The translations under genes were made by a program, and so were the position numbers. Under the pieces are notes generated by a model, which saw only the letters and a list, made by a program, of their open reading frames with translations, ran no database searches and was not told the DNA's origin. A stretch of DNA of 64,000 bases from Cyanoderma ruficeps (taxonomy: Eukaryota > Chordata > Aves > Passeriformes > Timaliidae). Every line of letters begins with the position of its first letter. Position 1 is the stretch's first letter. The stretch covers positions 2,185,409-2,249,408 of the forward strand of contig VZDJ01007755.1 of NCBI GenBank assembly GCA_008694505.1, written 5' to 3'. Below, piece by piece: positions 51,434 to 64,000 of the stretch.

Positions 51434-52717
51434 CTTCCGTGACCCAAGTAGCAAAAAATTTCCACTGAAAATCTGGATGGTAAGCACTCTGCTTCCTCCT
51501 AACTACTAACTGTGTCATTCCAAGAAATGAGAGAGATTGCTAGAAGCTTTTAGAAGGAAACACAACACCTTAATAGCACCTCCCATACTGAAGGATATAT
51601 CACTACCTCAATGATTAAACACTCCCAGGGTTGACAGTGGCAGTTGACAACTCTGTTGAAACTAACCCCAATTGTCTTTATGGCATAGACATGTCTGTTC
51701 ACACTGGAAATGTCTTTTCCGTTTCCTTCTCTATTTGGCAAAAAACATTTTTCTAGCATACTTTTCAAGTTGGGGATAATTAGAGCATTGATCCTGAAAT
51801 CTGAGCCACCGTGGGATAGATACCAAGCTGTAGTTTGTGCAGTCTTGTGGATTTCAGGCTCCATAGTCCCATATCTGATTGTAGATTTGGGACATTTTGT
51901 TCCATGATCACACAGGAATATTCTGCTGGGGATAATCATAGTAAGTGCTAGCAAATACTCATATGTTTTATGAGGACGGGAAGACTCCCATTTTTATCTG
52001 CAGCCCAGATTGTAACACTCTGCCTGATGTACATCATGCCAGAAAAAAATGGAAGTCTGGCTTCCAGGAGATTTATTTTACCCTCTGTAGCTACCTTTTG
52101 AATGGGGAATTACTTGTAGTCCCCTCCAATAAACTGCAATTCAAGAAAGACAATCCAGAGCACACAGAAGTAATCTGGTTTAGAAGTGTTTTTGTCTTCC
52201 CAAAGTCTGCTTATTTTCCTTTACAAATTCATGTAACTGTGCAAAATGTATATGAAATCTGTCAAAAATAATGCATTATATGTTCATTTATGGTTTCATT
52301 TTTTTCAAAACATGATCTTTCTATGAGTTGTTTTTTTTTAATTTATAAGCAGATTTTCCATCCAAGAGGAATTGTTTTAATTCCCAAATCATAAATATTG
52401 GGAGATTTTTCTCTCACCTTGTTTTAAAACCTTGTTTCAAAATAGTTTGAAACAATCCAGTACATCAAGGGTTAGCTGATTTCTACATCTTACATGACTA
52501 ACCTGGATCAAGAAAGGAGGAAAACAGATGCAAAGGGGGCTGTGTAGGATGTAAGGTGTGAGCTGAAAAGGACGAACAAGCCTGAGCACATCTATTTTGT
52601 GTTTGGCTCTGCAAAGAGATAAAGCAAGTTTGGGGTGAAGGTCAAGGTCATAAAACGTCCTGAGCACTTTGTCCTTTTGGGTGAATTGAATGTAGATGTA
52701 CAATCCTGATCACACAA

Positions 52718-55700
52718 ATCTGATCCATAGTTAAGAATACAGAATAAAATGTGACTGTAAAAATTTAGTGAAATTATATTTTTTATTTGAAAACTCTATT
52801 TCCTATAAGGCAGACAATTTTTTTTAAAAAGAGGTTCCTTTTTATATGGAAAATGTTGGTATTGGAACAGCTTCAGTCAATTAGCAAGGGCATAATAAGA
52901 GTGATTCTCAGCTGGCAAAATCTCATCATTTGAATTGCTTCAAAACCAGAAGCCAGAGCCAGCTTGTCACATGATACCACGTCTCTGCATCCTACTGCTC
53001 AGATTCCAAACAGCCTGTAAAATATTTCAGTTTTGGTGAGGCTCCAGCTAGTGTTTCCAATATAAAGCTTGTTATCCATGCAGTTTTGATGCACCTGGAT
53101 TTCCCCGAATTTTTTCACTAAGTAGTTGGGGATGCAGCACCAAGCCCTGAAACATGGAGCACTCCCAAAATCCAAGTCTGTGGGCATGCCTGGTATGTGG
53201 TAAACAGCAAAACATCTGGCTACAATGGACAGGGTCTGCTGGCAGTGCTGGTGTCCTCTTGAGAAAAGCCAGGGCTATTTTGACTGCCCAGCAGCAGTCA
53301 CCACTGCAAAGGCTTCCAATCCTCCCTGAGCTCTCCTTAAAAAACAGAGCTGCCCTAAAGCAAGCAGTTTGCCACATCAGGGATTGCCATTAACCCTCTG
53401 GTACCAGAAGTCACAGCTGAAGTTTAATGAACTTGCCCGAGGCCTAATCCCTTGCTTACATCCCACCCCGTGCCACACACCTGCAGAGCGTCCCTGCCCA
53501 AAGTCCTGGTTCCCACAAGTGCAGCTGTCAGAGCACATCCAGTTTTAAGGATGAGGGCCTGAGTGAGGCTTGGGATATGGCTATGAAGCAAAACAGTTTC
53601 CTGTAGCAATTTTATTTCCCACTTCCACACCTCTGTGACTGTCTTTGTACCTTTGCAAATCCTCTTTGAAATATCTTCCCAATTATTTAAATGCTCTTCT
53701 TCCAGCGAGCATATCCTCTGCACCAATGACATCTGTTTGTTGTTGATTCAGCTCTTTCTCAGTTTACTTCTAGATTTATGTAGTTTTTCTGTGCCCTGGC
53801 TGGAATTGTGGTGCAAAGAAAATGTAGTGAAGGTATTAAAGACTTTTCCATTACTCTTGTCACCAAATTTCCTTCAAAACTCAACTCATACTCTTTTTGG
53901 TCACAAGCCCAGCTGAGAATAGCTGATCAAAAAAGGTGAAAAGTGAAGCAAACAACTGGCCCACAAAAATCCAACAGCCTAAATGAACTTTCCACCTTTC
54001 CACAATAAAGCATTCATAAGCACAGTAGTTAGATACTCCCATTATTAATGATTCACTAGCAGTGTATTCATTAGTAATAAGCGCTAGTGTCATGTCAATA
54101 GTGCATCTAAATTGAGCTAATTACATTACCTGATGCCTCATATTTTATGTGTATAATTTATTCCCCATGGGATAAAACCCTTGGCTTTTCTCCAAAGACA
54201 GGCAAACAGGCCTGGTAGTTTGTTCTCCACTGGAACAAGGACAAAGTAAAACCCTTTATACACTATCCCAGCCAATACCCTCAGATCTGTCCAGAGGTCC
54301 AAATATTGCAGGAACTGTGACATTTGCCACTTTTTCCTCATGTAGAGGGCTGTGAATGGTCTTTCTGCCTCATGTTTGCTCTGCTTTTGCTCTGTGCCCT
54401 CCACCCCTTAGCCCAAACCTCTGAAGCAACTGCAAGTCAGAGGGAGAGGAAGCACCTCAGACATCATTTGCCACAAATACCTCTAGGAAGGGGCTAGTGT
54501 TGTCCTTGATCATTATCTCTCTGTTGCTTTTCTATTACCACAACTGGCATGCTCTTTGAAAGGTTTCCAGACACTGAAAAAAACACAAAACTTTGAGATG
54601 TCATTTTCTCTCCCAAGTAAATTGAAATAGGCACCCCTTCCAGAAGCAATATTTTTCTCTAGGGAGTATGAAGACAATGTACACAGTAGGGAAAATCTTC
54701 AGAACATTTTCAAAAGTCTTGGGGTTTTTTAATTAAAAAGAGGAACATATGCCTCTGTAAATATTTTGGCTTAATTTCTTCACTCTTGATATGATTGTTT
54801 ATGTCTTTGCATCCCCATCTGCTGATTGCCCACCTTTAGAAGTCTAAAGACCAAGACAGGAGCAATAGGCAATAGAGACAGTCATACTGTCTAAGTTCAG
54901 GAACCTAACTTTAGTGAATTATTTATCCCAGGCAATTACCCTGGACTTTTACTCTAGTCAGTGGAAAAAGATACTTCCAAGCATATATTCAAATCACTTA
55001 AATTAGCTTCCAAAGGTGGCACACCAGATGCAACCTTCTTATTTGCATTTGGGGTGGTAATTTGCTTTCAAAGGAAAATTCAGAGACCTTATGTATACAA
55101 CTTTGTGCACAGTTTAGCATCTCTCTTTTTGCAGTGCCTTGATAGATTTAAGTCTAAACACAATACCTTTTGACTAGTCTAATAAAAATACTATATTGAA
55201 AATAAAATTATGGACTCGTATTTCTGAAAACATGTTACTTCACATCCCTCAAACAGAAAGGAATACTTCAGAGAGGGTAATATGACATGACTGTGTGGAT
55301 TTCAGGAGTAGCCATGTAGCTGGGACACTACCTCGAGTTTGTACATCTTCTCGTAGCACAGATTTTAAAAAGAGTTTCTGTGAAACTTATGTCCACCTGG
55401 ACAGAGGACTGCTGTTCTCTGAAGGCTCCATTCTCCAGAGATATTTCTGCAGATCTCCTTTTATCTATCTTTTATCTATCTATGTGACAAACACATCTGT
55501 GGTGTTAATTAACTTTTCTGATTTGTCATACGCACATAGAACTTTTGCTGGTGAAATTCTCTTGGGACGGAGAGTGGGACTTCATACTCTTCTGAATTGG
55601 CTGAAACATTGTGAAAGACAAATTGCTCACTAGGGGATGAGTCTTAGACACCTGGAAATTCAGATGTGCTGAGGGAATGAACTCTGCAGACTCTAACATA

Positions 55701-58147
55701 TACTGTATCCTCAATGTCTAACAAGCATTCAAGAAACACCCTCCTTAGTGGCATGTTTTGTGTTACAAACCTCAGCTCCAGTAGTAGAAAGGGTAAGTTT
55801 CCACAAATGCTGTCAGCTGCCTGCTGCATGTTTCTGAGGGTCATGCTCTGAACCCCTAAACCCAAAGACTGTCCTGTGTTTCCTGCAGTGGGGCTGGGAT
55901 TTTTCTGTCAGCATCCTCTCCTCTTGTTCTTCTTCTCAAAGTGCTGGAATCAAAGTAATAAATGCATAGAGTAAGTGACTCAAAACACAGAAGATTCATT
56001 CAGCAGGGACTGCATGGAAAAATCTGAAGGAAACCTTGACATAAAACAAATCCAATACCTAGTCCTACCAGAGTCTCATATTACAGTTGTACTGACTGAC
56101 ATATTATTAGCTGGCAAGGACTAATGCTACTGTAAAAAAATCCATGATGTCATTTTGACTGTTCAAATACTCATGAAAATAATTTTTGAAAAATTTCCTA
56201 TTCAACTTTGACTACAAATACAATATAACTAGCTAGAAGTGAAGAAATTGCTGTTTCACTTTAATTGACACAATAGAAAAATACCATAAACTAGGGAATA
56301 AAAGCATGTTGTTCTAGACAAATATTTTTTCAATAAAATTTTATTCTCTTTTGCTGTCGAGATTTGAGACCTCATAATAAAAAAAAAATATTTGATTTAT
56401 CCATTCCACTTGAGGTTATGAATCTTGAGTTCATGTAGCAAGGTCAGAGAAGTTTAGGAATTCAGTGGTCTCAAATGAATGTCAGTTAGCTAAGAGGTGC
56501 TCAAGGAGTGTCTATTAATAATGAAAGCTCCAGGCAAGTATAATGCAAGCCCTCCAGATCACAACACAGAGCTCACATTCTCTTGAGAGTCATCTGAGGA
56601 CAAGAAGCTTTGTTGTAATGAAGAGAATATAATGTACAGTGACAGGAACAAAAATCTATATTGTGCATTCTATATGTGTGCTTTTATGTCATAGTATAGT
56701 TATTGCTACATAAAAATAGCAAGAGACCCATACAAATAGATAGTGAAGGCTTCAAAAAACATTTTCTAACATGCATTTTTCAACATTTAAAAGTAGCAAA
56801 ATATGTTAAAAGTCCAAATTGACACTATTGTATATATGGTCCTAATGTACATACAGTAAACACAGTTCATATGAGTCGAATCCTACGTCTGAGTTAGGAA
56901 CAAAACTGACTTTCAAGAGAGCAATAAATGTAAGACCTTAATTACCAGTATATAATATGCTCAAATCTATTTAATAAAAAAAAGTTAGTTGAAAAAAATT
57001 AGAAAATAGTGATTGTGATTTTGCTAGTTAGGAAAATAAAAAAGGTACTATCTGTATTTTACAAATGGAGTCCATGAGAGTCACATAGCAAGTTAATGGG
57101 ATGGTAGGACTGAAGGAGAGATTTTGCTGCTTCCTAAGCCAACACTCCTACTACTGTTAGAATGTTGAGAGATGAAGAAGAGAGGCAGAAGTTATATTAT
57201 TTTTTTTCTTTGTTTAAGGACATGCATCTCCACACTGTTCTCAACACATAGATAGGTGACCCCTCTGTTTCAAGACCATGGATGGGTCCTCTAACTGCTT
57301 GACCAGAGTGAACCAGCTCTAGCTGCAGGTACAGAACCAATTCAACCAAGGATATATAGAGGCAGTTCCCATGGTCCAGGCATGTAGTTGACTCTACAGT
57401 CCCAGCTCCCCTCCCCAGGAACTTCTGGTTTACATGCAGGGTTGATGGCACAGGTGGATAGTGTGGTCAGCACCCACACCTTGTCTGTGCTCCCAGGGCA
57501 CCTGAACTCAGAGACAATCAGAGCTGATTGATCAGGCTTGGGCTGCCATTTGGGGTGGACTTACTCAAGGATTTACATAGTGTGGACTAACAGGGCTGAT
57601 ACCTCAGCAGACATATCAGTTCACATATTTTACAGATCCAGCTCATACATCTGGCTCTTATTTCTACCAATGGCATCTGGTGTGTGCGCTTCAGGAGCCA
57701 AAGGCTGGTTGTGCTCAGCTGTAGCCCAGAACCATGAAAGTCTTCTTGGCTGTGGCCCAGTACCTGAGCTGGCAAAGGACAGTGTGCCTGTGTGACCCAG
57801 TGTGGCAGGGATAACTACAGCTGTGCCCTGTGAGAAAACTGGAGCCATCCTGCTGTACCGAGCAGCAGCCCTACTTCTGCCTTCACCCATTACCTCCCAG
57901 GTAACTTCAGGTTCTAGGTGGTGTCAGGCTTGCTTGAGCTTCCCTCATGAAAAACTGAGCTGACATGAATCGTGTTCTGGAGTCTCACTGACCCCACTCA
58001 CAGTGGCATGTGAACTTTTATAATTCCATTTCTCAAAGACAACAAACAGTAAAAAACATTTCTTATTTAAAGTACTAAGTAGTAAATATTTGTTATTATT
58101 ATTTTCTACTTCTCTTTAATACCAGTCCACGAGAAGAAAGAGTGGAA
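52718..58147. other. intergenic sequence, no gene recognised
   Basis: This is mostly AT-rich. A GC-richer stretch at about 57.2-57.95 kb has overlapping frames on both strands with no domain signal; it may be an old degraded repeat. A tandem 11-mer (TTTTATCTATC, two copies) lies at 55459-55480. Confidence 0.65.
55459..55480 (+). repeat. tandem duplication of an 11-mer (TCTA-rich)
   Basis: TTTTATCTATC is present twice in tandem, followed by TATG. Confidence 0.88.
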
Positions 58148-58519
58148 GTTACTGTAAGAGACGGTCTGAAGATCCTCATCTGCCTCACAACCATCATCAA
58201 GGACAGAGACTGAAACCCCTAAAAGAACTCTAAAACCCCAACACAGGAGTTCTGGCCTGGCTGAGGTGGGATGTTTGCCAAGTGTTGCCTGCAGGTGTGT
58301 TCAATGGAAAAACCCAGCACGCATTTCCATTGGAACATCAGAACCTGAGCAGAAACAGTGGGCAAGTCATGGTGAATTGACTGCACTTGCTGATGGCTGT
58401 ACCTGTTCTCGTTAACACTGTACTTGCTGACGGCTGACTTGTTCTCAGTTCTCTCAAAGCAAACACACTGTAATGATTTCCCCACCTTTTGGCCAACTGC
58501 CTGTCGCTTTGGAAAGGAC

Positions 58520-58524
58520 TATAA
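58520..58524 (+). promoter_or_regulatory. TATA box of the solo LTR
   Basis: TATAA in the context GGACTATAAGGACC lies about 367 bases into the LTR and about 176 bases ahead of its AATAAA. This is the expected arrangement for an LTR promoter. Confidence 0.7.
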
Positions 58525-58699
58525 GGACCCCTGAGTTAACCAAAGACTTCGAGATCTCCCCACGGAAGAAGATGGACCTATTGGCCGGACCACGAGGCTT
58601 TCGTCTCTCCGCTGGTAGCTATTACCCACCCCCTCTTTCCCTTTTCTCCCTATCCTTTATTTCCCTTCAAATCCTTCTATTGCATTTGCTGTTGGCACT

Positions 58700-58705
58700 A
58701 ATAAA
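58700..58705 (+). terminator. AATAAA polyadenylation signal of the solo LTR
   Basis: The hexamer sits in GGCACTAATAAAAGAGC and is followed by the T/G-rich TTTGTTTTGATG and TTCTGTGTTGTTTTTTTG. Confidence 0.7.
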
Positions 58706-60947
58706 AGAGCATTTGTTTTGATGAATATTGAACTCCCTTCTGTGTTGTTTTTTTGCACTCTGAGATCAGTAAACGAACCATCACGACCCCCACTTGCATT
58801 AGCGGATCGTGACAGTTACTAAGGAGGTTGTTCATTATAAGTCACTCAGAACTAGTGAAGCCTCACTGTAAATCTTGTCCCAGGCTTCTGAACCCATATG
58901 GTAATTTCTCAGGCAACTTTTCAATTATTTTTTTTAATTTTGGGGTTTTTTTGTTTTGCTTTTTGTTTAGTTACACCAGTGCTCTATCTTACCGGCTTAA
59001 CATTGCTAAGAAAAGAAAGTCACAGGTATATCTTTTAAGATAGTTCACAATCCTAAGACCTTTTAGCCCTAGACAGGAAAGGATGCTGGGACATTGTAGT
59101 TGCAAAAACACATGAGAAGTCACCTTCTCTAGTCCCATGTGGTTTGTCTGCTGGCTGGTGTTTAAAGAAAGGCTCCTATCCTGGTTTTGGGAAATGGAAA
59201 GAGCTTCCCTCCTGGGATCTAGTAAGGTGCTCATGATACATTTATGTCATAGAGATCATAACAAATCAAACAAATGTTTCTAGCCAGGATCAAATGCTTG
59301 GGTATATCCAGACTGATATCCAAGAATGACTGCTTATAAAGCTCTATTTTACCCTTTACCAGCTTCTGGAGGAAGACCAAACATTTGTCACCTAGTTTTG
59401 TATGATATTTTGGGATTTTTATGCTGTTATTAGAACTGCTTCGTAACATGAACTTATGAGACGAAACCTCACCTATACATGCCAGTTGGGGAATGTACTT
59501 GTCAGTTTACTTCTGCTGTTACAGAAACATGGTTTATAAAATCAAATACAGGATATACCCATAACCCTCCAGAGTCCATGTAAGTGCAAAAAATCCAATA
59601 CAGACAAGGGGACATGTAAATAAGCAGAATGATGAGATTTTCACAGCATGTGGTAATATATTTACTACACTAAGAGCATGGGCAGACTATATCAGCCAGA
59701 CCCCTACGCTTACTAACTCCTCACAACCAAGTGGGTTACAGATGTCAAAATACCAATAAACAACTAATTTGGTTAGTAGCATTTAATGTTGCAGTGTTCT
59801 GAGGACACAGATTAAATTGGCACCTTAATGCCTCTGCGAATTTAGTTTGCTCCTTTTCTGCTTCATCTCAAAATTCTTGAGTGACCTACTAATCCCTTGT
59901 GTACACTGCATCTGATGGCATGCACACAAGAGAAAAGTATTCAAGGTTTAATCATTTGCCAGTTGGGCTGTGGAGAGACAGTTGTTTGTCTCAAATGCAA
60001 CATGTTTTTTGGAAGTGTTTAACATTCCTACTTGCAGCTGTTAAAAGTTTTTAATGTTATGCTTCAATTATGACTGCTGCAGGGGACCCCAGAAGGAGTT
60101 ATAGGATGCGAATGTTTAGGTCTGTGTGTTGCAAATCCATTTCAGAAGTTCCCAAGCAGATATTAGCCTTCTTCCTACACCCAACTTTTCACAGGTGTTG
60201 AGCCCAGAAGGGACCTGCATCAATTCACAAAATGTACTCTGCTTTGAAGGAAACCATCACTGGGGCCCAGATTAAGGAACATGCCACAGAGTGCCTAATC
60301 CTTGTAGACTAGATCAGCATTTAAAGCGTCCTAAAATACAGCATTATAAAGACAACTGTCTTTTTCCCCTCGAGGCAGAGATAAGACAATTCAGAACCCA
60401 TTGAAGGACCTTGACAGGATGTTTACAAAGAAAAATGCATTGTGGGGAGACAATCTTTCGCATACCACCGTGGACATGACATTTAAATTGTATAAGGAAG
60501 TTCTTCATCACTTTTAATGGGGAAAAAAGCAGTTTGCCTACCTTTTTCTCCACTCATCTCTTGACCTCTAGTTCAGAGAGAGATTGGATCTAGGAACCAA
60601 AACTTCATGTTCACAAATAGCTCTATAAAACCCACACAGCCACTAATATTAGATGCCTTTTTGTTGTCCATATTCCTCTAGCAGGTCTAAAAAAATAAAG
60701 TCGTTAATGACTAAGTAATTACAATTAAACTAAGGAAAATTCCAAATGTAAAATCTTGTCCAAAAATGTTTACTGGAGCTCCCTTAATGCAATTGCCTTT
60801 GGCTATATTACAGCCATAGCTTGTTTTGAGGAGCTTGAATGTCTGCAGCCTGAAAAAAAGTGCTGACAGGAAAACTTAAATGTAACAAATGTTGTATAAA
60901 AAAGGACTAAATCTGTAATGGCCATTGTTCTGTTTCTGCTGTGACTT

Positions 60948-60968
60948 GAAATGAGAAATGAGAAATGA
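60948..60968 (+). repeat. three tandem copies of a 7-mer
   Basis: GAAATGA is present three times without change. Confidence 0.9.
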
Positions 60969-62329
60969 GAAGGAGGTTTAGGTTGGGGTTTAATGAGAGA
61001 TTTTTCACTTAAAAACGTAATTAGGATATTGAAAAGTCTAACAAAAGATGAAGATTCAAACAGCATGGAGTTGAAGAGCAGTGAGTGGAGAGCACTTTAG
61101 GGCATGGCTGATGAATAGCAGTCCAAAGAAAAAGGATGGATTAGAAAGACCAATGGTTCTATTCATACTAATTTCCCAAATTTCACTGTAGTCTTTGGAA
61201 TGGGGATTATTATTAATTAGGCCCTTGCAACTCCTTTTGAACACTTATTATCTAGGCTAGGAAATACCATAATTAAACATAATATGAAAAACATGGTGTC
61301 ATTGAGATTACTTTTCAATCTACAGCTGCACATGTGTATCTATGTTGAAGTCCTTAAGAAATGTAAAAATGTTAAGCAATTGAACATTTATTTTAACCTT
61401 TCCCCTGAATCATTAGAACTCTATTTTTTTTTTTCTGCCTAAATTCCTGTCATCCTGGAGACAGGGAGAGAGAAAGTGGATCAAATGCACTCAAACTAAG
61501 GTTGTAAGGGTCAGTGCAGACTGGAGATTTAGAAGGAATAAGATCCACTCTGCAGCAGAAGGTGCCACCAGTCAGGAGGTCTCTCTCTGTATTAATTTGC
61601 TCATGGAGTCAACCTGGACAGTGACTCTGGATTCTGGTAAGTGCCCATAGTCTTCAATTCTCCTTCCTCCCTTCTCAAAAAAAACCCACCTCAAAACCAC
61701 ATTGAAGAGAGAGCTATATCTATATGAAAAAGAGCCAAATTCCCAAACATGGTTGAAGTCTGGTCACCTTTCTGTGCATCCTGGTTTGGAGCAGCTACCC
61801 TAGGGATTTACGCTCATGTCATGACCAGGCTTGGATGGACCTCCTTTTAACTTCAAATATCACCACTGGAATGGCTTAAAAAAGAATGAAATTATTTCAA
61901 GAATCCTTTTATGTTGACTTAAAGGAAAGATAGGTCAAACAAGAATACAGATCACTGAAAGTGGACTCTTGCTCTCCTTAGCTCTTGTAACACACTCAAG
62001 TGAGAGGTGGAACAAAAGCTTTCACAAGACTGGAACTCCTCACTTTTAACTCTACTGCTATGAAGCCTTTATTTCTGGACAGGATTGCTAGTTCACTCAC
62101 AGAAGATTTTAACCACCAAAAAAACTTAATTTCTGCAATTAGAAATATTTTATAAGTGTGTGTTTAAATGTAACACTTAACACTACCACTGCAGATATCC
62201 AAAACTATTGGATAACCACTTTTATTTAGATGGAAAGATACATATGTAGGAGTCAAAACTCATCAATCAGATTTTGGTATCTGTGTTTCAGACTACAATT
62301 TCTATCTCAGCTTTATTTAGAAAAGAAAA

Positions 62330-62350
62330 ACAAACAAACAAACAAAAAAG
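62330..62350 (+). repeat. (CAAA)n microsatellite
   Basis: About four CAAA units follow an AAAAGAAAAA run. Confidence 0.85.
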
Positions 62351-63812
62351 CAACTAAGACCTGAGCTAAACCTGAAAAATCTATTCATTTGGAATTTTCT
62401 TGCACCTAGTGTTATTAAGCAAGTAAAGGATGATGATTGGAAAGGGAAACTAAAGTGGAGATTGAGAAAAGGACTCAGAGAGAGGCGTGAGAAATTAAGT
62501 ATGAAGAAGGGAGTGAAAGGGTGAAGACAAAAGAAACAAGATTAAATGGGATAAGGTCTGGGATAAAAATCCTTTCTGGCCAGACCTATGGAAACTGATG
62601 GCCTAGTGATTATAGTTTTGTTTGCAGATTGTCTCTGAACCACTGCCAACATCAGATAATTTTGCCATGGCTGGAGTTTAGGAATGAGTTACCTTTTTCC
62701 TCTGTGGAAGGAAAATCACTTTGTGAGACATTTTGTAGGGCATTTCGTTGATTCAAACTGTAGCTGAAGTTGGCACCTGATAATAGCAGAAATTAACTTT
62801 CGGACCCTGGCCACAACACAGAAATCAAAAGAATTAACAAAAAGATATGCACTTTCAGAAAGTCTGATTTTCAACACTCACTCATGCAAATATTAAGTTA
62901 TTGCTCACGTAACCAGGATTCAGAATAAAAAGAGACATGTGTAAGGGTGTTAATCTAGTTTTTGGTGCATACCATGTGATGAGTGAAACAAGGAAATTAA
63001 AAGCTATGTTATGCAAAATGAGTATGAATGCAGGATTATTTTGACAGCCCTTTTGGAAAGAGATGGTGGACTTCTGTAAACTGAAGAGTAAAACATGAGC
63101 AGTTTAAGTAGGTGTTTAGAGTAGGGGGTTTAGGTTTGCTGTGTTAGCAGTCATTGTCTTCCATCACAACTGGAAAATCTGACTCTGAGAGTGGGAAAAG
63201 CATCATGCCTCAGGGTTTCAGGATGAGAGACAATTGGGTAACTTCAGATTGTTTATGGCAACTTTCTGATGGGGGTGCAGGTGAAAGGAATCACAAGCTC
63301 AGCCACAGTCACAGGGCTGGAAAAGCTCTGTTTGGGTCATGTGAAGTTTGGGATAGTGATCTTGAAGAATATAGGTAGAAGCACACTCAGTGAGACTAGG
63401 ACTAAAGCTGTGCATATTTCAGCCTGTTTGAGGACATTGTTTTTCTGCAACTGTCGCGGAGCTGCTGTCCTGGACTGTGAGAACAAACTTTCTCTTTAGA
63501 CATCAAGCCCCAGAGGTCTTGATCTCATTTTCAGCTCTGTAAATTATTTCCTTCTAAAATTTTAGTGAACTTTAAATGGTAAGGAATCTTTTTTTCAATG
63601 CTGATGTAATTTGTTCCATCCTGTAGTACTTGTCCCTATGTCCTGTCTCTTATGTCCAAATTTCAGAATCAGGAAGCTGAGGTAGTCAGTACAAGCAAAG
63701 AAAATGTCAAACTATCATTCTTCTAAGCACATCACTAAAATCTTTTCCATCTTGGAAAACAGCTCAGGCTCTTCCAACACTGCTTCTTCAGTCATTAGAA
63801 ATGCAGGTCAAC

Positions 63813-63853
63813 AAATTATTTATTTATTTATTTGTTTGTTTGTTTATTATTAT

Positions 63854-63897
<44 letters not shown>

Positions 63898-63906
63898 TTA
63901 TATATA
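63813..63906 (+). repeat. compound microsatellite (TTTA)n(TTTG)n(TTA)n(CTA)n
   Basis: Four repeat motifs follow one another without gaps: tetranucleotide TTTA, then TTTG, then TTA, then about 14 CTA units, ending in TATATA. A frame through it gives a run of tyrosines, which is an artefact of the repeat. Confidence 0.93.
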
Positions 63907-64000
63907 GGGTCTCTGCTCATGGGCTCTGCATGATCACCATCTCCACCAGCACCCTGTGCCCTCTTCACTCACACTTAACTCCAGCTGGAGTTTTCTCTGA
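63907..64000. other. window edge, non-coding
   Basis: There are ninety-odd bases of GC-richer sequence after the microsatellite; nothing is recognised. Confidence 0.5.

Larger units (their letters stand above)
50972..52717 (+). repeat. 19-bp direct repeat bracketing 1.7 kb
   Basis: TACAATCCTGATCACACAA occurs at 50972-50990 and again exactly at 52699-52717. The first copy lies at the edge of the CR1 fragment. The interval contains two short tandem duplications: a 10-mer at 51081-51100 and a 14-mer at 51406-51433. There is no poly-A or poly-T at either boundary. Confidence 0.85.
58153..58814 (+). mobile_element. solo LTR of an avian endogenous retrovirus, sense, intact TSD
   Basis: The 662-base unit starts TGTAAGAGACGG and ends GATCGTGACA. 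It is flanked by the exact 5-bp duplication GTTAC at 58148-58152 and 58815-58819. A TATAA lies at 58520-58524 and an AATAAA at 58700-58705, in the right order for a + strand LTR with U3, R and U5. I recognise the text as an LTR type frequent in bird, especially songbird, genomes. No internal viral sequence is present, so it is a solo LTR. The exact duplication and clean ends argue for a fairly recent insertion. Confidence 0.9.
58820..63812. other. intergenic sequence, no gene recognised
   Basis: This is AT-rich unique-looking sequence with small frames only. It contains the 7-mer tandem at 60948-60968 and a CAAA microsatellite at 62330-62350. No gene, LTR end or CR1 tail was seen. Confidence 0.65.

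Noticed and set aside
58473..58721. 82-codon + strand frame
   Set aside because: It is contained in the solo LTR, spanning its TATA box and poly-A signal.
63704..63907. Frame ending in a long tyrosine run
   Set aside because: The tyrosines are a translation of the TTA/CTA microsatellite.

Overview
This window is vertebrate nuclear DNA, almost certainly from a bird. It is AT-rich, has spliced genes, and carries avian-type CR1 LINE fragments and avian endogenous-retrovirus LTRs. The LTR types resemble those common in songbirds, so a passerine is my guess, made from memory and without a database search.

The only protein-coding gene I can support is the 3' end of EYA1 (eyes absent homolog 1), on the + strand. 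Six coding exons lie at 1160-1218, 1412-1572, 1806-1920, 2227-2348, 4509-4609 and 11933-12013. They join in frame to give 212 codons of the C-terminal Eya domain, with the stop at 12011-12013. The exons for the N-terminal transactivation region and the first catalytic motif lie upstream of the window. One intron (1573-1805) uses a GC-AG splice pair. A 3' UTR of about 2.15 kb probably ends just after the AATAAA at 14144-14149.

From about 14.2 kb to 64 kb there is no gene I can recognise. All open frames there are short, start and stop at random, and show no family signature. Recognisable content is repeats: an antisense solo LTR at 17851-18442 with a 5-bp target duplication, a longer antisense LTR-like element at about 24.2-25.27 kb, a CR1 3' end at about 39.5-39.9 kb, an internally deleted antisense CR1 at about 49.5-50.96 kb, a sense solo LTR at 58153-58814 with a 5-bp target duplication, and several microsatellites. 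This fits the gene-poor interval expected 3' of a developmental regulator, where long-range enhancers often lie, but I cannot identify any enhancer from sequence alone.

I found no new multi-gene system. The points most worth a second look are the GC-AG intron, a perfect 15-bp inverted repeat in the last EYA1 intron, an 18-bp perfect palindrome and a CpG-bearing tract in the EYA1 3' UTR, a 19-bp direct repeat bracketing 1.7 kb next to the CR1 fragment, and the two LTRs whose target duplications are still exact.
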